From Elysia chlorotica (Eukaryota; Mollusca; Gastropoda; Plakobranchidae): DNA of 64,000 nucleotides. The stretch is from the NCBI GenBank assembly GCA_003991915.1, contig RQTK01000332.1:276485-340484 (forward strand), written 5' to 3'. The first letter of the stretch is position 1. Each line of letters begins with the position of its first letter. The notes beneath the pieces were generated by a model. The model was not told the origin of the DNA. It saw only the letters and a list, made by a program, of their open reading frames with translations, and searched no databases. Below are positions 25,301 to 30,526 of this stretch, one piece after another. The position numbers and the translations under genes are program-made.

Positions 25301-28262
25301 CGACTTGCACAACAGGAATTACGGAATTAACAGCTTGATATGGGCAACGGAAAGGTAAAGAGGTCACACACCCGATGATAGAGCCAATATGAAAGGCCAT
25401 GGATGTTTACTATGCTTTACTATGGGCCGACCTTAACTTGGGTCAAATCTAGCATGCATGGTACCTTATGTATGAGTATTAGTGTATTATGTTGGCCGGT
25501 AAAAATTGAAAGTGTTGGTCTTGTATACTAATGTTGTAAACCTGTCTTGTGGGCAGTTTCAAGACTTAGGTGAGAGTATAATGAAGGTATTGATACCAAA
25601 TATGTGGGGGTAGAGAGAACACAAAAATCTGCAATTTTTTTCCTTTTTTTTTTCAATTTTGACGAAAAAAAATAAACCCGAGACCATAATTATCATTTTT
25701 ATGAAGATATATTTATAGCCTTGAATTAGACATACACAATGCCGCGAATGCGTTTTTCTTTTAGTTTTTCAAATGGATTATGATGAAGGATTGATCATAA
25801 CCTCAAAATCGGAAATTTGACCTAAAATAGTTGTCCAAGGATCCGCCCTAGGCGTTAAAGGTACTAATCAAGCAGTTTGGGTGTTTTTTTCCCTCTACAT
25901 TTTAAACAACCAATAGTAATACCAAATAATTTAAGTAAGATCTCACTTTAGTAACTCTGAAACATCAATTTTTCTCAATAAGAATATATATGTATGAGCT
26001 CTAAAGGTGTAAATTTGAAAGGCTGAATGCAGTTTTTGAGTTTTTGTTGTGTTGTTTTTTTTTTACTTTACTGCTAGACGGCAGCCCTTCGATTTTATCA
26101 CCTGATTTGATCTGGTTTAAAGTCCTAAGAAAATTGCCAAAGCTATCCTCTGATTGAACCTGCGGAAAATAATGTAGCCCCTTACATGTTTGAGAACATC
26201 AAAACAAAAAAGGTACTTACGAGAATCTCCAAAAAGCCCCTGGACATCTTCATCCTCATCTTCGATCTCAATAACTTCAAACTGGCCTCCTGCATCACTC
26301 GAGCCTTCACCTGCATCAGAGTATGCTGACTGGGAGTAAGACTCATCCCCTCCAGCTTCTCCAAAATCAGCCGAACAAGATGGCATATTTTCAGAAAAAT
26401 TGTTACTTGTAGCACCAAATTCTGGAATGTTACTGCTACCACTTTGTTCTGATAAAAGACTAGAATCTTGATTAACTTGCTCAGCCATTTGTTCACTTGG
26501 ATCAACACCACCTTCACCAGTACTAGTCTCCCCATTGTTCTCTGTATTATTGGGATCACTCCCTGGGTGTAAGAAAGTTCCTTTGAAATCTGCATCTGTG
26601 GTACTGGCACTTTGTGATTCATCTCCCTGGTCTGATTGTGTTTCTGATGGATTTTGTAAGTTTTCTGCATCTGGATCTTTTTTTATATTTATATCAGAGG
26701 CCTGAGAAGATTCATCACCTGGCTGCTCTGAAGATGTTTGGTCTAGTTCTGATCGTAATGCCTGCTCTACGTTATCGTTGTCCATAACCTCTTTCTTCAC
26801 ATTAATGGATGACGGCCCAGTTTCTGAAGTTCCATCTGAAGGCAGGGGCATCTTAAAATCAGCATCAGCAGATGGACTTCCAGCAATGGGTGATTGTGAG
26901 TGGGCAATATTTTGAGGAGCGGAAGGTGCCGGATAGTTTGGATGGCCTGCTCTACCACCCCTATGCCTCTTTGGGGACATTCTCCAATCCCTTTCCATAC
27001 CTGCCCATGTTCTCTTTTGTGAACCACGTTGGCTATATGATTGAGCAAAATGCATTGATGAACGAGGTCCTTGATATGCACCTCTGTAGTAAGGGGTTTG
27101 GGGTAGAGGACGTAACTCCGCGATTGGGGAGCAAGCACCATCACGTGTCTGTTTTGGAACATCTTTTTTAGCAAGGAAACTGTTGCTCACAAATGTCATA
27201 GAATTTGTTGTGCTTTTTAATACTTTTTCATTTAAAACATAATCCACCTTGCTGCCACTGTCAATATTAATATTGATATATCCAACAATTTCAATCCCTG
27301 AATCGAAGTCCATACAGCCATGACACAAAGCCTGTAATGATTTACTCAGGCTTGAGATGAACCTGTTGGCAACAGCCACGTCCATTTGTAAATCAGGCAT
27401 CTTGACAACTTGAGCCTGAAAATATTTTTTTTAAAGAGAAAAATAAGTAAGGATTGCTGTTTCTCAGATCCAGGTGCAAGAAGCAAAAGGTTCAAAAGAG
27501 AAATCTTGCACACTGTGACATTATAAACATGGAATGATGAATTTAAGTAAGTTTATCACTTATAATAATAATATAATTATAAAATATTATGGAGTTATTG
27601 CAATTACATAGCTGCCAACTTTTGAGAAAGCAAATACAGATTTTTAGCGCCATTAGTCACTGTAAACCTAATCGATGGCCAATCTATCAATATTTACTTA
27701 GACACAAGCTACAATCATAACTGTAAAGACTGCACCAAGGAATAGTAATAGTATTTAACAAATGCGTTAAAATTTGTCTGTTTTTGTTTTTCTTGTGTGT
27801 ATGTTTTTTGTTTTTTTCATTTTTGTTGATCATTTTAGTCTCTAGTGTCAGAAACAATAGCAATATCCAGGCTTTGCGTTACTAAACTATATATATTTTC
27901 AAGATCGCTGACAAAAGAATTTAAGGTTCCTACCATGGCCAAAGTAATTGCATTTTCAACTTAAACTTTCAACCAGTAGGGGACAAATCCGACATTTAAA
28001 TTACCCAGTCGTCGGCCTTGAACAGCCGAACTAGGCACTGAGAACCAGACGCTCTGCCACTTGAGCCAGTTCGCCCCTCAAGATCAACTACACTAGTTCC
28101 CCATTTATATCACCGAATTAGATCTAGATCTATACCATCGGATATCAAGGAGATTAAGAATAAAATAAAGCTACAGTCTAGATCTAGATCTAGATTCACC
28201 TTCATGTGATGTAGTGTCACTTTGGAGCGACAGATAGGTTTGTTTGGAGGTATATCTTCCAT
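3055..28262 (-). CDS. Zinc-finger gene: constant N-terminus plus 17 alternative ZF 3' exons
   Basis: Gene-level entry. Constant coding exons are 28262-28200 (phase 0 out) and 27415-26221 (phase 1 out); either can be followed by any of 17 candidate terminal exons between 21137 and 3055. Each terminal exon has a pyrimidine-rich AG acceptor, enters in phase 1, encodes a C2H2 zinc-finger block and carries its own stop. Predicted isoforms are about 419 constant residues plus 125-180 variable residues. The likely role is a nuclear DNA-binding regulator whose target is chosen by 3' exon choice. The arrangement resembles Drosophila lola and mod(mdg4), but no BTB domain is seen. Seen: frames, splice sites, fingers. 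Inferred: that the exons are mutually exclusive. The true start may lie further upstream (see the first exon). Confidence 0.88.
3578..3981 (-). CDS. ZF16 alternative terminal exon (three C2H2)
   Basis: The acceptor TCTTGTTTCAG precedes 3981, phase 1, with junction codon CGC (Arg). It adds 134 residues. Fingers start CSHCPMSFLS, CEECGKGYNTLSGLHLH and CPICYIKFAQKSSARRH. A polar tail follows (GDHESPIEKVTTDIDSD) in place of the CCHC finger. No AATAAA is seen in the 116-bp gap before ZF17, so this isoform may use the poly(A) site past ZF17. Confidence 0.86.
4220..4623 (-). CDS. ZF15 alternative terminal exon (two C2H2 + CCHC; first finger missing)
   Basis: The acceptor TTTTTCTTTCAG precedes 4623, phase 1, with junction codon CGG (Arg). 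It adds 134 residues. Finger 1 is absent: the linker runs through KLYGSRPTFQRTRYAHS with no Cys pair. Remaining fingers start CFICGKQYRTREGLRLH and CPVCDNKFTQKGSLKTH, then CPTCHKVFPQGHVYEQHLSIC (CCHC). Finger 3 has Thr at +6. Confidence 0.87.
4653..4658 (-). terminator. Candidate poly(A) signal after ZF14
   Basis: AATAAA on the minus strand lies in the 73-bp gap between the ZF14 stop (4697) and the ZF15 acceptor (4624). It would allow ZF14 transcripts to end before ZF15. Confidence 0.5.
4697..5193 (-). CDS. ZF14 alternative terminal exon (three C2H2 + CCHC)
   Basis: The acceptor TTTTTATTGCAG precedes 5193, phase 1, with junction codon CGC (Arg). It adds 165 residues. Fingers start CSECGTRFVD, CSLCGKCYGSVGGLQHH and CPVCDSTFSQSGTMNRH, then CSDCRGIFKLGDDYNRHILYC (CCHC). 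An AATAAA signal on the minus strand (4658-4653) lies 39 nt past the stop, inside the 73-bp gap before ZF15, which supports this being a true terminal exon. Confidence 0.89.
5194..6558. other. Spacer between ZF13 and ZF14
   Basis: 1.4 kb of AT-rich DNA with a short (TCC)n run near 5330; no additional finger exon found on either strand. Confidence 0.65.
6559..7019 (-). CDS. ZF13 alternative terminal exon (three C2H2 + CCHC)
   Basis: The acceptor ATTTTCATTGCAG precedes 7019, phase 1, with junction codon CGG (Arg). It adds 153 residues. Fingers start CIECGMAFKD, CSLCGKCYGSLRGLQHH and CPVCDAKFSQTGNMFRH, then CSICKGVFKSSEFGQHVLYC (CCHC). Its closest visible relative is ZF14: the finger 1 helix (FQAHMADFH against YQAHMANLH) and the following linker are nearly the same. 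Confidence 0.88.
7658..8109 (-). CDS. ZF12 alternative terminal exon (three C2H2 + CCHC)
   Basis: The acceptor TTTTTGTTGCAG precedes 8109, phase 1, with junction codon CAC (His). It adds 150 residues. Fingers start CTICHTSFDH, CSLCGKCYASAQGLHFH and CPVCNSKFSQTSTMRRH, then CAKCKGVFKMNQDYYQHVHIC (CCHC). Finger 3 contacts at -1/3/6 are Gln/Thr/Arg, as in ZF9 and ZF14. Confidence 0.88.
8360..8769 (-). CDS. ZF11 alternative terminal exon (three C2H2 + CCHC)
   Basis: The acceptor TTTGTTGCAG precedes 8769, phase 1, with junction codon CAC (His). It adds 136 residues. Fingers start CQHCLIEFDD, CSICGRCYGSNTGLQHH and CPVCDTAFSQKSSMKRH, then CIKCLGIFKIGDDYNAHVLSC (CCHC). The first codons after the junction (AAC CAG) resemble those of ZF12 (AAT CAT), consistent with cassette duplication. 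Confidence 0.88.
8839..9239 (-). CDS. ZF10 alternative terminal exon (three C2H2 + CCHC)
   Basis: The acceptor TTTTGTTGCAG precedes 9239, phase 1, with junction codon CGA (Arg). It adds 133 residues. Fingers start CKECGITFES, CSLCGKCYKSMRGLQYH and CPICDSEFSRLDTMKRH, then CPVCKKYMKNGPEYNQHILEC (CCHC). Finger 3 has Arg at -1 where its sisters have Gln. Its stop is only 69 bp before the ZF11 exon. Confidence 0.88.
9436..9863 (-). CDS. ZF9 alternative terminal exon (three C2H2 + CCHC)
   Basis: The acceptor GATCTCATTGCAG precedes 9863, phase 1, with junction codon CGT (Arg). It adds 142 residues. Fingers start CNICNAVFKV, CPLCGKCYGSQSGLNLH and CPVCDSTFSQKSTMKRH, then CSVCNGIFRLGAEFNQHALHC (CCHC). 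It is the first of a closely related run, ZF9-ZF14, that shares the CGKCY or CGRCY finger 2 signature. Confidence 0.88.
9864..10872. other. Spacer between ZF8 and ZF9
   Basis: AT-rich intronic DNA with a short (CA)n at 10801-10826. A 108-codon plus-strand frame (10231-10557) shows no recognisable protein. Confidence 0.65.
10873..11342 (-). CDS. ZF8 alternative terminal exon (two C2H2 + CCHC; first finger missing)
   Basis: The acceptor CTTCTTTCAG precedes 11342, phase 1, with junction codon CGC (Arg). It adds 156 residues. The region that holds finger 1 in sister exons has no Cys pair here. Fingers present start CSLCGKGYLSQSGLRRH and CQVCDAMFTQTAPLKRH, then CSICKLIVRVQEIQTHEKFC (CCHC). Finger 3 has Pro at +3. 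It is the first cassette in order with Gln at finger 3 position -1. Confidence 0.86.
12018..12394 (-). CDS. ZF7 alternative terminal exon (three C2H2)
   Basis: The acceptor GATTTTCTTTTCAG precedes 12394, phase 1, with junction codon CGT (Arg). At 125 residues it is the shortest cassette. Fingers start CSLCDMHFPS, CSICGKGFVSYSGLRHH and CEICGSKFKHKHHMRDH. There is no CCHC finger; the tail after the last His is short (PLSDVSMTFDQRFKK). Finger 3 contacts at -1/3/6 are His/His/Asp. Confidence 0.87.
12592..13010 (-). CDS. ZF6 alternative terminal exon (three C2H2 + CCHC)
   Basis: The acceptor ATTGCATTTCAG precedes 13010, phase 1, with junction codon CAT (His). It adds 139 residues. Fingers start CIHCKECFTS, CTECGKGFFTLSGLKRH and CQFCDIQVKRKQYLIKH, followed by CVSCVATFRSQQELYHHLIDC (CCHC). 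Finger 3 has Val at the usual Phe position and Arg/Tyr/Lys at -1/3/6, unlike every other cassette. Confidence 0.87.
13312..13769 (-). CDS. ZF5 alternative terminal exon (three C2H2)
   Basis: The acceptor CCTTTGTTTCAG precedes 13769, phase 1, with junction codon CAA (Gln). It adds 152 residues. Fingers start CDFCSAIIPT, CHLCQKGFYSITGLRHH and CSFCDSKFQHKHNLKRH. The protein ends 14 residues after the last His (RAQINASNITPM region) without a CCHC finger. Finger 3 contacts at -1/3/6 are His/Asn/Arg. Confidence 0.87.
13770..16028. other. Spacer between ZF4 and ZF5
   Basis: 2.3 kb of AT-rich intron with poly-T/poly-A runs; no Cys-pair/His-pair frame was seen, so no hidden cassette. Confidence 0.65.
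16029..16570 (-). CDS. ZF4 alternative terminal exon (basic patch, three C2H2 + CCHC)
   Basis: The acceptor TTTGTTGCAG precedes 16570, phase 1, with junction codon CGT (Arg). At 180 residues it is the longest cassette. The linker before the fingers holds a strongly basic stretch (KATKKKRRKRLQHG), a likely cassette-specific nuclear localisation signal. Fingers start CSFCRVALPM, CEICQKTFVTKERLRQH and CFVCDVKFKHKKNIKRH, then CSFCMALFTKGEQFDNHVLSC (CCHC). Finger 2 has Arg at +3 instead of the usual Gly. Confidence 0.88.
16724..17232 (-). CDS. ZF3 alternative terminal exon (three C2H2 + CCHC)
   Basis: The acceptor TTTCTTTTCAG precedes 17232, phase 1, with junction codon CGA (Arg). It adds 169 residues. 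Fingers start CPFCSVVLSC, CETCGKGFFSRSGLKHH and CFVCQRTFMYSRNLKRH, followed by CRTCKQYINATDFGAHLQGC (CCHC). Finger 3 contacts at -1/3/6 are Tyr/Asn/Arg. Only 153 bp separate its stop from the ZF4 exon. Confidence 0.88.
17635..18161 (-). CDS. ZF2 alternative terminal exon (three C2H2 + CCHC)
   Basis: The acceptor AATTTTCAG precedes 18161, phase 1, with junction codon CAC (His). It adds 175 residues: a polar linker, then fingers starting CSMCSVQFDS, CSYCQKGFFSKVGVTQH and CSQCNSQFTFKRNLRRH, and a final CRYCGEWIDSKRIGSHVLQC (CCHC type). Finger 3 helix contacts at -1/3/6 read Phe/Asn/Arg. The finger 1 to 2 linker carries a few extra residues (EAQLLPF), as in ZF3 and ZF5. Confidence 0.87.
18473..18735 (-). 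repeat. tRNA-derived SINE-like repeat, family A, copy 1
   Basis: It shares TTAACATCCAATATCAGC, CAAGACTGAC and GACAGGGCGGGGATAC with the copies at 19571, 24015 and 32220. Read on minus it starts with a pol III-like head (GTAAAACATCGGCTT) and a weak B-box region. A poly-C run follows on plus. Confidence 0.75.
19170..19420. repeat. Purine-rich (GA/GAGG)n tract
   Basis: Imperfect GA-rich low-complexity DNA with poly-G runs, between two family A SINE copies. Confidence 0.85.
19571..19807 (-). repeat. tRNA-derived SINE-like repeat, family A, copy 2
   Basis: Full-length copy: GTTGGTTTAACGTCTAACAT at one end; the minus strand shows GGTCCAGGTTCAAGCC, a good B box, near the other. This indicates a tRNA-related head with the body downstream on the minus strand. 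Confidence 0.78.
19865..20045 (+). repeat. Dispersed repeat family D, copy 1
   Basis: Matches 29812-29975 in order: GAGCTCAT, AATCAGAATCAT, TTGGAAAT, GCCAGTG, GGAAGAATGAACAC, GGGACTGATC and GAAATTGTTG. Confidence 0.65.
20719..21137 (-). CDS. ZF1 alternative terminal exon (three C2H2 fingers)
   Basis: The acceptor is a T-rich tract ending CTTTTTTCAG before 21137, phase 1, with junction codon CAG (Gln). It adds 139 residues. Three C2H2 fingers are visible: CPLCKNQYLL to HMKIKH, CNVCGKGFQRHAHLKGH, and CSICGSEYAHKTSLRYH. There is no terminal CCHC finger. It is the proximal and most divergent cassette, and finger 2 has His rather than Gly at helix position +3. It is separated from ZF2 by about 2.6 kb of repeat-rich intron. 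Confidence 0.86.
23892..23979. repeat. (GAA)n microsatellite
   Basis: About 29 GAA units followed by a short poly-G run, in the intron between the constant exon and ZF1. Confidence 0.96.
24015..24100 (-). repeat. SINE-like repeat family A, truncated copy
   Basis: GGTTGGTTTAACGTCCAAC through CAAGACTGACATCTGACAAT, then similarity stops. The head is missing. It lies directly after a (GAA)n/poly-G tract. Confidence 0.72.
26221..27415 (-). CDS. ZF gene, long constant exon (BTB-less N-terminal region)
   Basis: This 1195-nt exon lies between a TATTTTCAG acceptor and a GTAAGT donor at 26220-26215. It adds 398 codons plus one extra C, so it exits in phase 1. Residues about 22-105 (numbered from the ATG at 28262) look like a folded region of a type I do not recognise (VANRFISSLSKSLQALCHGC, then GIEIVGYININIDSG). 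A basic patch (MSPKRHRGGR, about 167-176) may be a nuclear localisation signal. The remainder is Ser/Asn/Glu-rich and probably disordered, with SUMO-consensus sites VKKE (227-230) and IKKD (265-268). The last residues contain VIEIEDEDED (402-411), a textbook SUMO-interacting motif. No BTB/POZ or SCAN domain is visible. Reading on past the donor would give 34 more residues and a stop at 26117, a possible finger-less intron-retention product. Confidence 0.88.
28001..28078 (-). repeat. tRNA-like SINE head
   Basis: Minus strand: GGGGCGAACTGGCTCAAGTG and GGCAGAGCGTCTGGTTC resemble a tRNA 5' half with an A box, and CTGTTCAAGGCCG is a degraded B box. Stem pairing is imperfect, so a functional tRNA is unlikely. 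Confidence 0.5.
28120..28194. repeat. TAGATC palindromic repeat cluster by the ZF-gene first intron
   Basis: Repeats of AGATCTAGATCTA begin 5 nt inside the donor of exon 28262-28200. The same motif recurs at 29790, 29975, 30121, 31463 and 47947-48195. Confidence 0.7.
28200..28262 (-). CDS. ZF gene, first recognised coding exon
   Basis: An ATG at 28262 opens 21 codons (starting MEDIPPNKPICRSKV) and ends at AAG followed by a GTGAAT donor at 28199. The phase-0 exit matches the phase-0 entry of the constant exon at 27415, and the joined peptide reads smoothly. The same frame stays open for about 50 codons upstream to a TAG near 28411, without an ATG, and that stretch looks protein-like (for example SFSYIYNLFGDTRLVVFPVK). 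The exon may therefore begin further 5' at an acceptor or in another exon. The intron just downstream starts with a run of TAGATC palindromes. Confidence 0.6.
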
Positions 28263-28743
28263 CGGTAATTTAACTGGGAATACCACCAATCGGGTGTCCC
28301 CGAAAAGATTGTAAATGTAAGAAAAAGAACGAAAATCTAGGTGTCCATATGTGTCATCAAAATGATGATTATCAATCAGGTTAGCTTTTTTTTTAACAAT
28401 AATCTAAGGCTTTTGAAACCACCAACTGTGATAAGACACAAAAGGTGGCATCGGTTTGGCTAGAGTTGCAACAAATTAACGTCAGAAAACAGCAAAAGCA
28501 TGTTTTACCGAAAAGAGCTGTGAGTGAAGAGATAAATCTACAAGTTGATTAGAGACTCTGCCGATCCAAGTGCCACGAAGCGTAGGGGACGTTATTGCCG
28601 AAAATGGCAGCAAGTACGAGGGCGATCAACGGGACACCCAATTTTTATCTGAACACATTCAAAACAAATTTTTTTGACCAGATACGAACGGTCGTTCTCA
28701 GGAGGCCAAATACGTTCTAAGTACTATATGTACTGGTTGGCAG

Positions 28744-29080
28744 CTATGCAATTATCTATTCTGCAATTTAATTGACCCCCATGGCGCTTTGAAGGCCGCC
28801 TGAACGACCAGATGACCAGTCTGGGTCTCGCACCGGTGACTCGGTTTGAAAATATGGGATGTGGAAATACTGTTCACCTGATGAACTGATGCACTTTGTG
28901 CTGCCCTGATATCCCTGATTTTTTTTTTATTATGTCTAGTTTAAAGTTCATAAAACTATATATTTCTACTGCACTGCACTGGTTGATTCATTATTCTAAT
29001 ATAAAAGCTAGCAGACTAGAGCGCAAGATTAGATTATTCCCTAAGTTAATCGTTAATAAGGTAAGAATGGTTTGGCTGAG
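28744..29080 (+). repeat. Dispersed repeat family B, copy 1
   Basis: It matches 60833-61090 over ordered blocks: GGCGCTTTGAAGG, GATGACCAGTCTGGGTC, CACCGGTGACT, ATGGGATGTGG, CTGTTCACCTG and AAAGTTCATAAAACTAT. No protein recognised. Confidence 0.75.
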
Positions 29081-29379
29081 GTTCCGTCGTTAAAAACAAA
29101 ACAAACAACAACAAAAACACACACATACAAAACCAACTCAGATCAAACACTCCAGAATCAATTTGTCGGAAAAGAAGGCGAGGACTGGATAAAGATGGAC
29201 AGATCCGTATTATTCAGAAAAATAAACTATATCAAGCAAATAAACTAGGGGTTGATATCGGTGATGGTAACCTGCATGAGGACAACTGCAGTGCCAATAA
29301 ACATACTTTTAAAAAATGAAAAGGAATCGCATGTCGATAAACATTCTATACTTTTCTTTTGCATACTCGCAAAACCTGC

Positions 29380-29640
29380 ACAATTAAACGTAGTTGTACA
29401 GTCAGGAACGACATCGTTTTGCTCCAAGCGTTAGTCTTCAATCAATAAGGGCGCATGGTTTGGAATAAAAGCGTATTGATTTTCACTTGTAAAGTAACAG
29501 CGAAATATGCGGAAATGACCTTGGTAAAGGCCGGTTGATCGTTTCTTGATTTCAGACATTAACTCTCATAAGCCAATTGAAAAAAAAAAAGAACAGCGGT
29601 CTTAGTCACTGGGGATCAAGACTTATGAAGGTCAAATCGC
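29380..29640 (+). repeat. Dispersed repeat family C, copy 1
   Basis: Shares GTAGTTGTA, AGGGCGCAT, GAATAAAAGCGT, TTTTCACTT, AACTCTCAT and GACTGTGGATC-like blocks, in the same order, with 63585-63985. Confidence 0.65.
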
Positions 29641-29811
29641 ACATAGTAACGGGGATTTTTTTTTTCTAGGGAAAATAAATAGGATACATAGTATACAAAA
29701 GTATACATGGGATCTTACTTACAGTGACCTATTATCTAGGTTAAGGGCTGGATGTTAAGATGTTATTTATCAAACAAACCATTAACTAGATCTACAGTAG
29801 GCCTACTGGTT

Positions 29812-29975
29812 TGTAAGCTCATATTGAGCAAACCAGAATCATTACGTGTTTGGAAATATCTGCCAGTACCAATGACTAAACTGAAAGTCGAGAAAGAGAT
29901 ATCGGCGATTTGGACGAATGAACACTAGGGGAAACTAGTTCGGACTGATCTGTATCGATGAAGTTGTTGACTTCT
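29812..29975 (+). repeat. Dispersed repeat family D, copy 2
   Basis: Counterpart of 19865-20045, with AAACCAGAATCATTACGTG, TTTGGAAATATCTGCCAGT, GGACGAATGAACACTAGG and GGACTGATCTGTAT. Confidence 0.65.
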
Positions 29976-30177
29976 AGATCTAACTAGGTAGATCGAAAAC
30001 AAATTTCTTTTCCCGCTTGAATTGAAAAACAAAAGAGTCTAACATTTTTCTCTAAGTTAAAATACTACCGGTTTTTAGTTTGTCCACTCAACAAAAGAAT
30101 TTGAGTAAAAACAAGATGCTAGATCTATAAGTATAAGATCAGTGCAAAGGAAACTCCCGGCTGAACTCTGCAGAGCT

Positions 30178-30383
30178 TGACGTCATTGGTTACGTTCAGT
30201 CCAGCCGAGTTAGAACTGGGGCATGACTATTACAAAATAGTACGCTATTAGTAATGATAAGTTGCATGTGATATCCAATGACCAATCATAAATTAGTAAC
30301 GGAGCTGACATCCACGCAAAAACTTCTTTGGGTTATGTTGAACTGCACACTGCTGATAGGATCGGATATTAGTGATGACGTAA
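30178..30383. promoter_or_regulatory. CRE-like sites upstream of the ZF gene
   Basis: A perfect palindromic CRE (TGACGTCA, 30178-30185) overlaps an inverted CCAAT box (ATTGGT); a half-variant TGACGTAA lies at 30376-30383. They are about 2 kb upstream of the first recognised ZF-gene exon and could belong to its promoter. Motif-only evidence. Confidence 0.25.
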
Positions 30384-30419
30384 CATTATGTTCGCTTCGT
30401 GTGAATCCAGTCTAGAATG

Positions 30420-30526
30420 TGTGTGTGTGTGGGGGGGGGGGGGGGGGGCAGGAGGAAACATAATTATTGCGCTTTAATTAAACTTGTTATAGAGCGGGGT
30501 GGGGGGGGGGGGGGGGGGGGGGGGTA
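30420..30526. repeat. Two long poly-G tracts
   Basis: Runs of about 17 and more than 20 G; potential quadruplex-forming DNA and a likely sequencing-error hotspot. Confidence 0.93.

Larger units (their letters stand above)
21138..26220. other. 5-kb intron between constant exon and ZF1
   Basis: Contains a truncated SINE, the (GAA)n array and (GA)-rich stretches near 25080-25260. No additional exon recognised. Choice among the 17 downstream acceptors would operate across this intron. Confidence 0.65.

Noticed and set aside
26797-27174. Overlapping frames on both strands within the constant exon
   Set aside because: Shadows of the constant coding exon; composition is not protein-like.
28001-28078. 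A functional tRNA gene on the minus strand
   Set aside because: Stems are imperfect and the B box is mutated; more likely a SINE head.
28604-28720. 38-codon plus-strand frame with a good start context (MAASTRAINGTPNFYL)
   Set aside because: It is short, has no recognisable homology and no convincing donor; it might mark a divergent transcript but cannot be supported as a gene.
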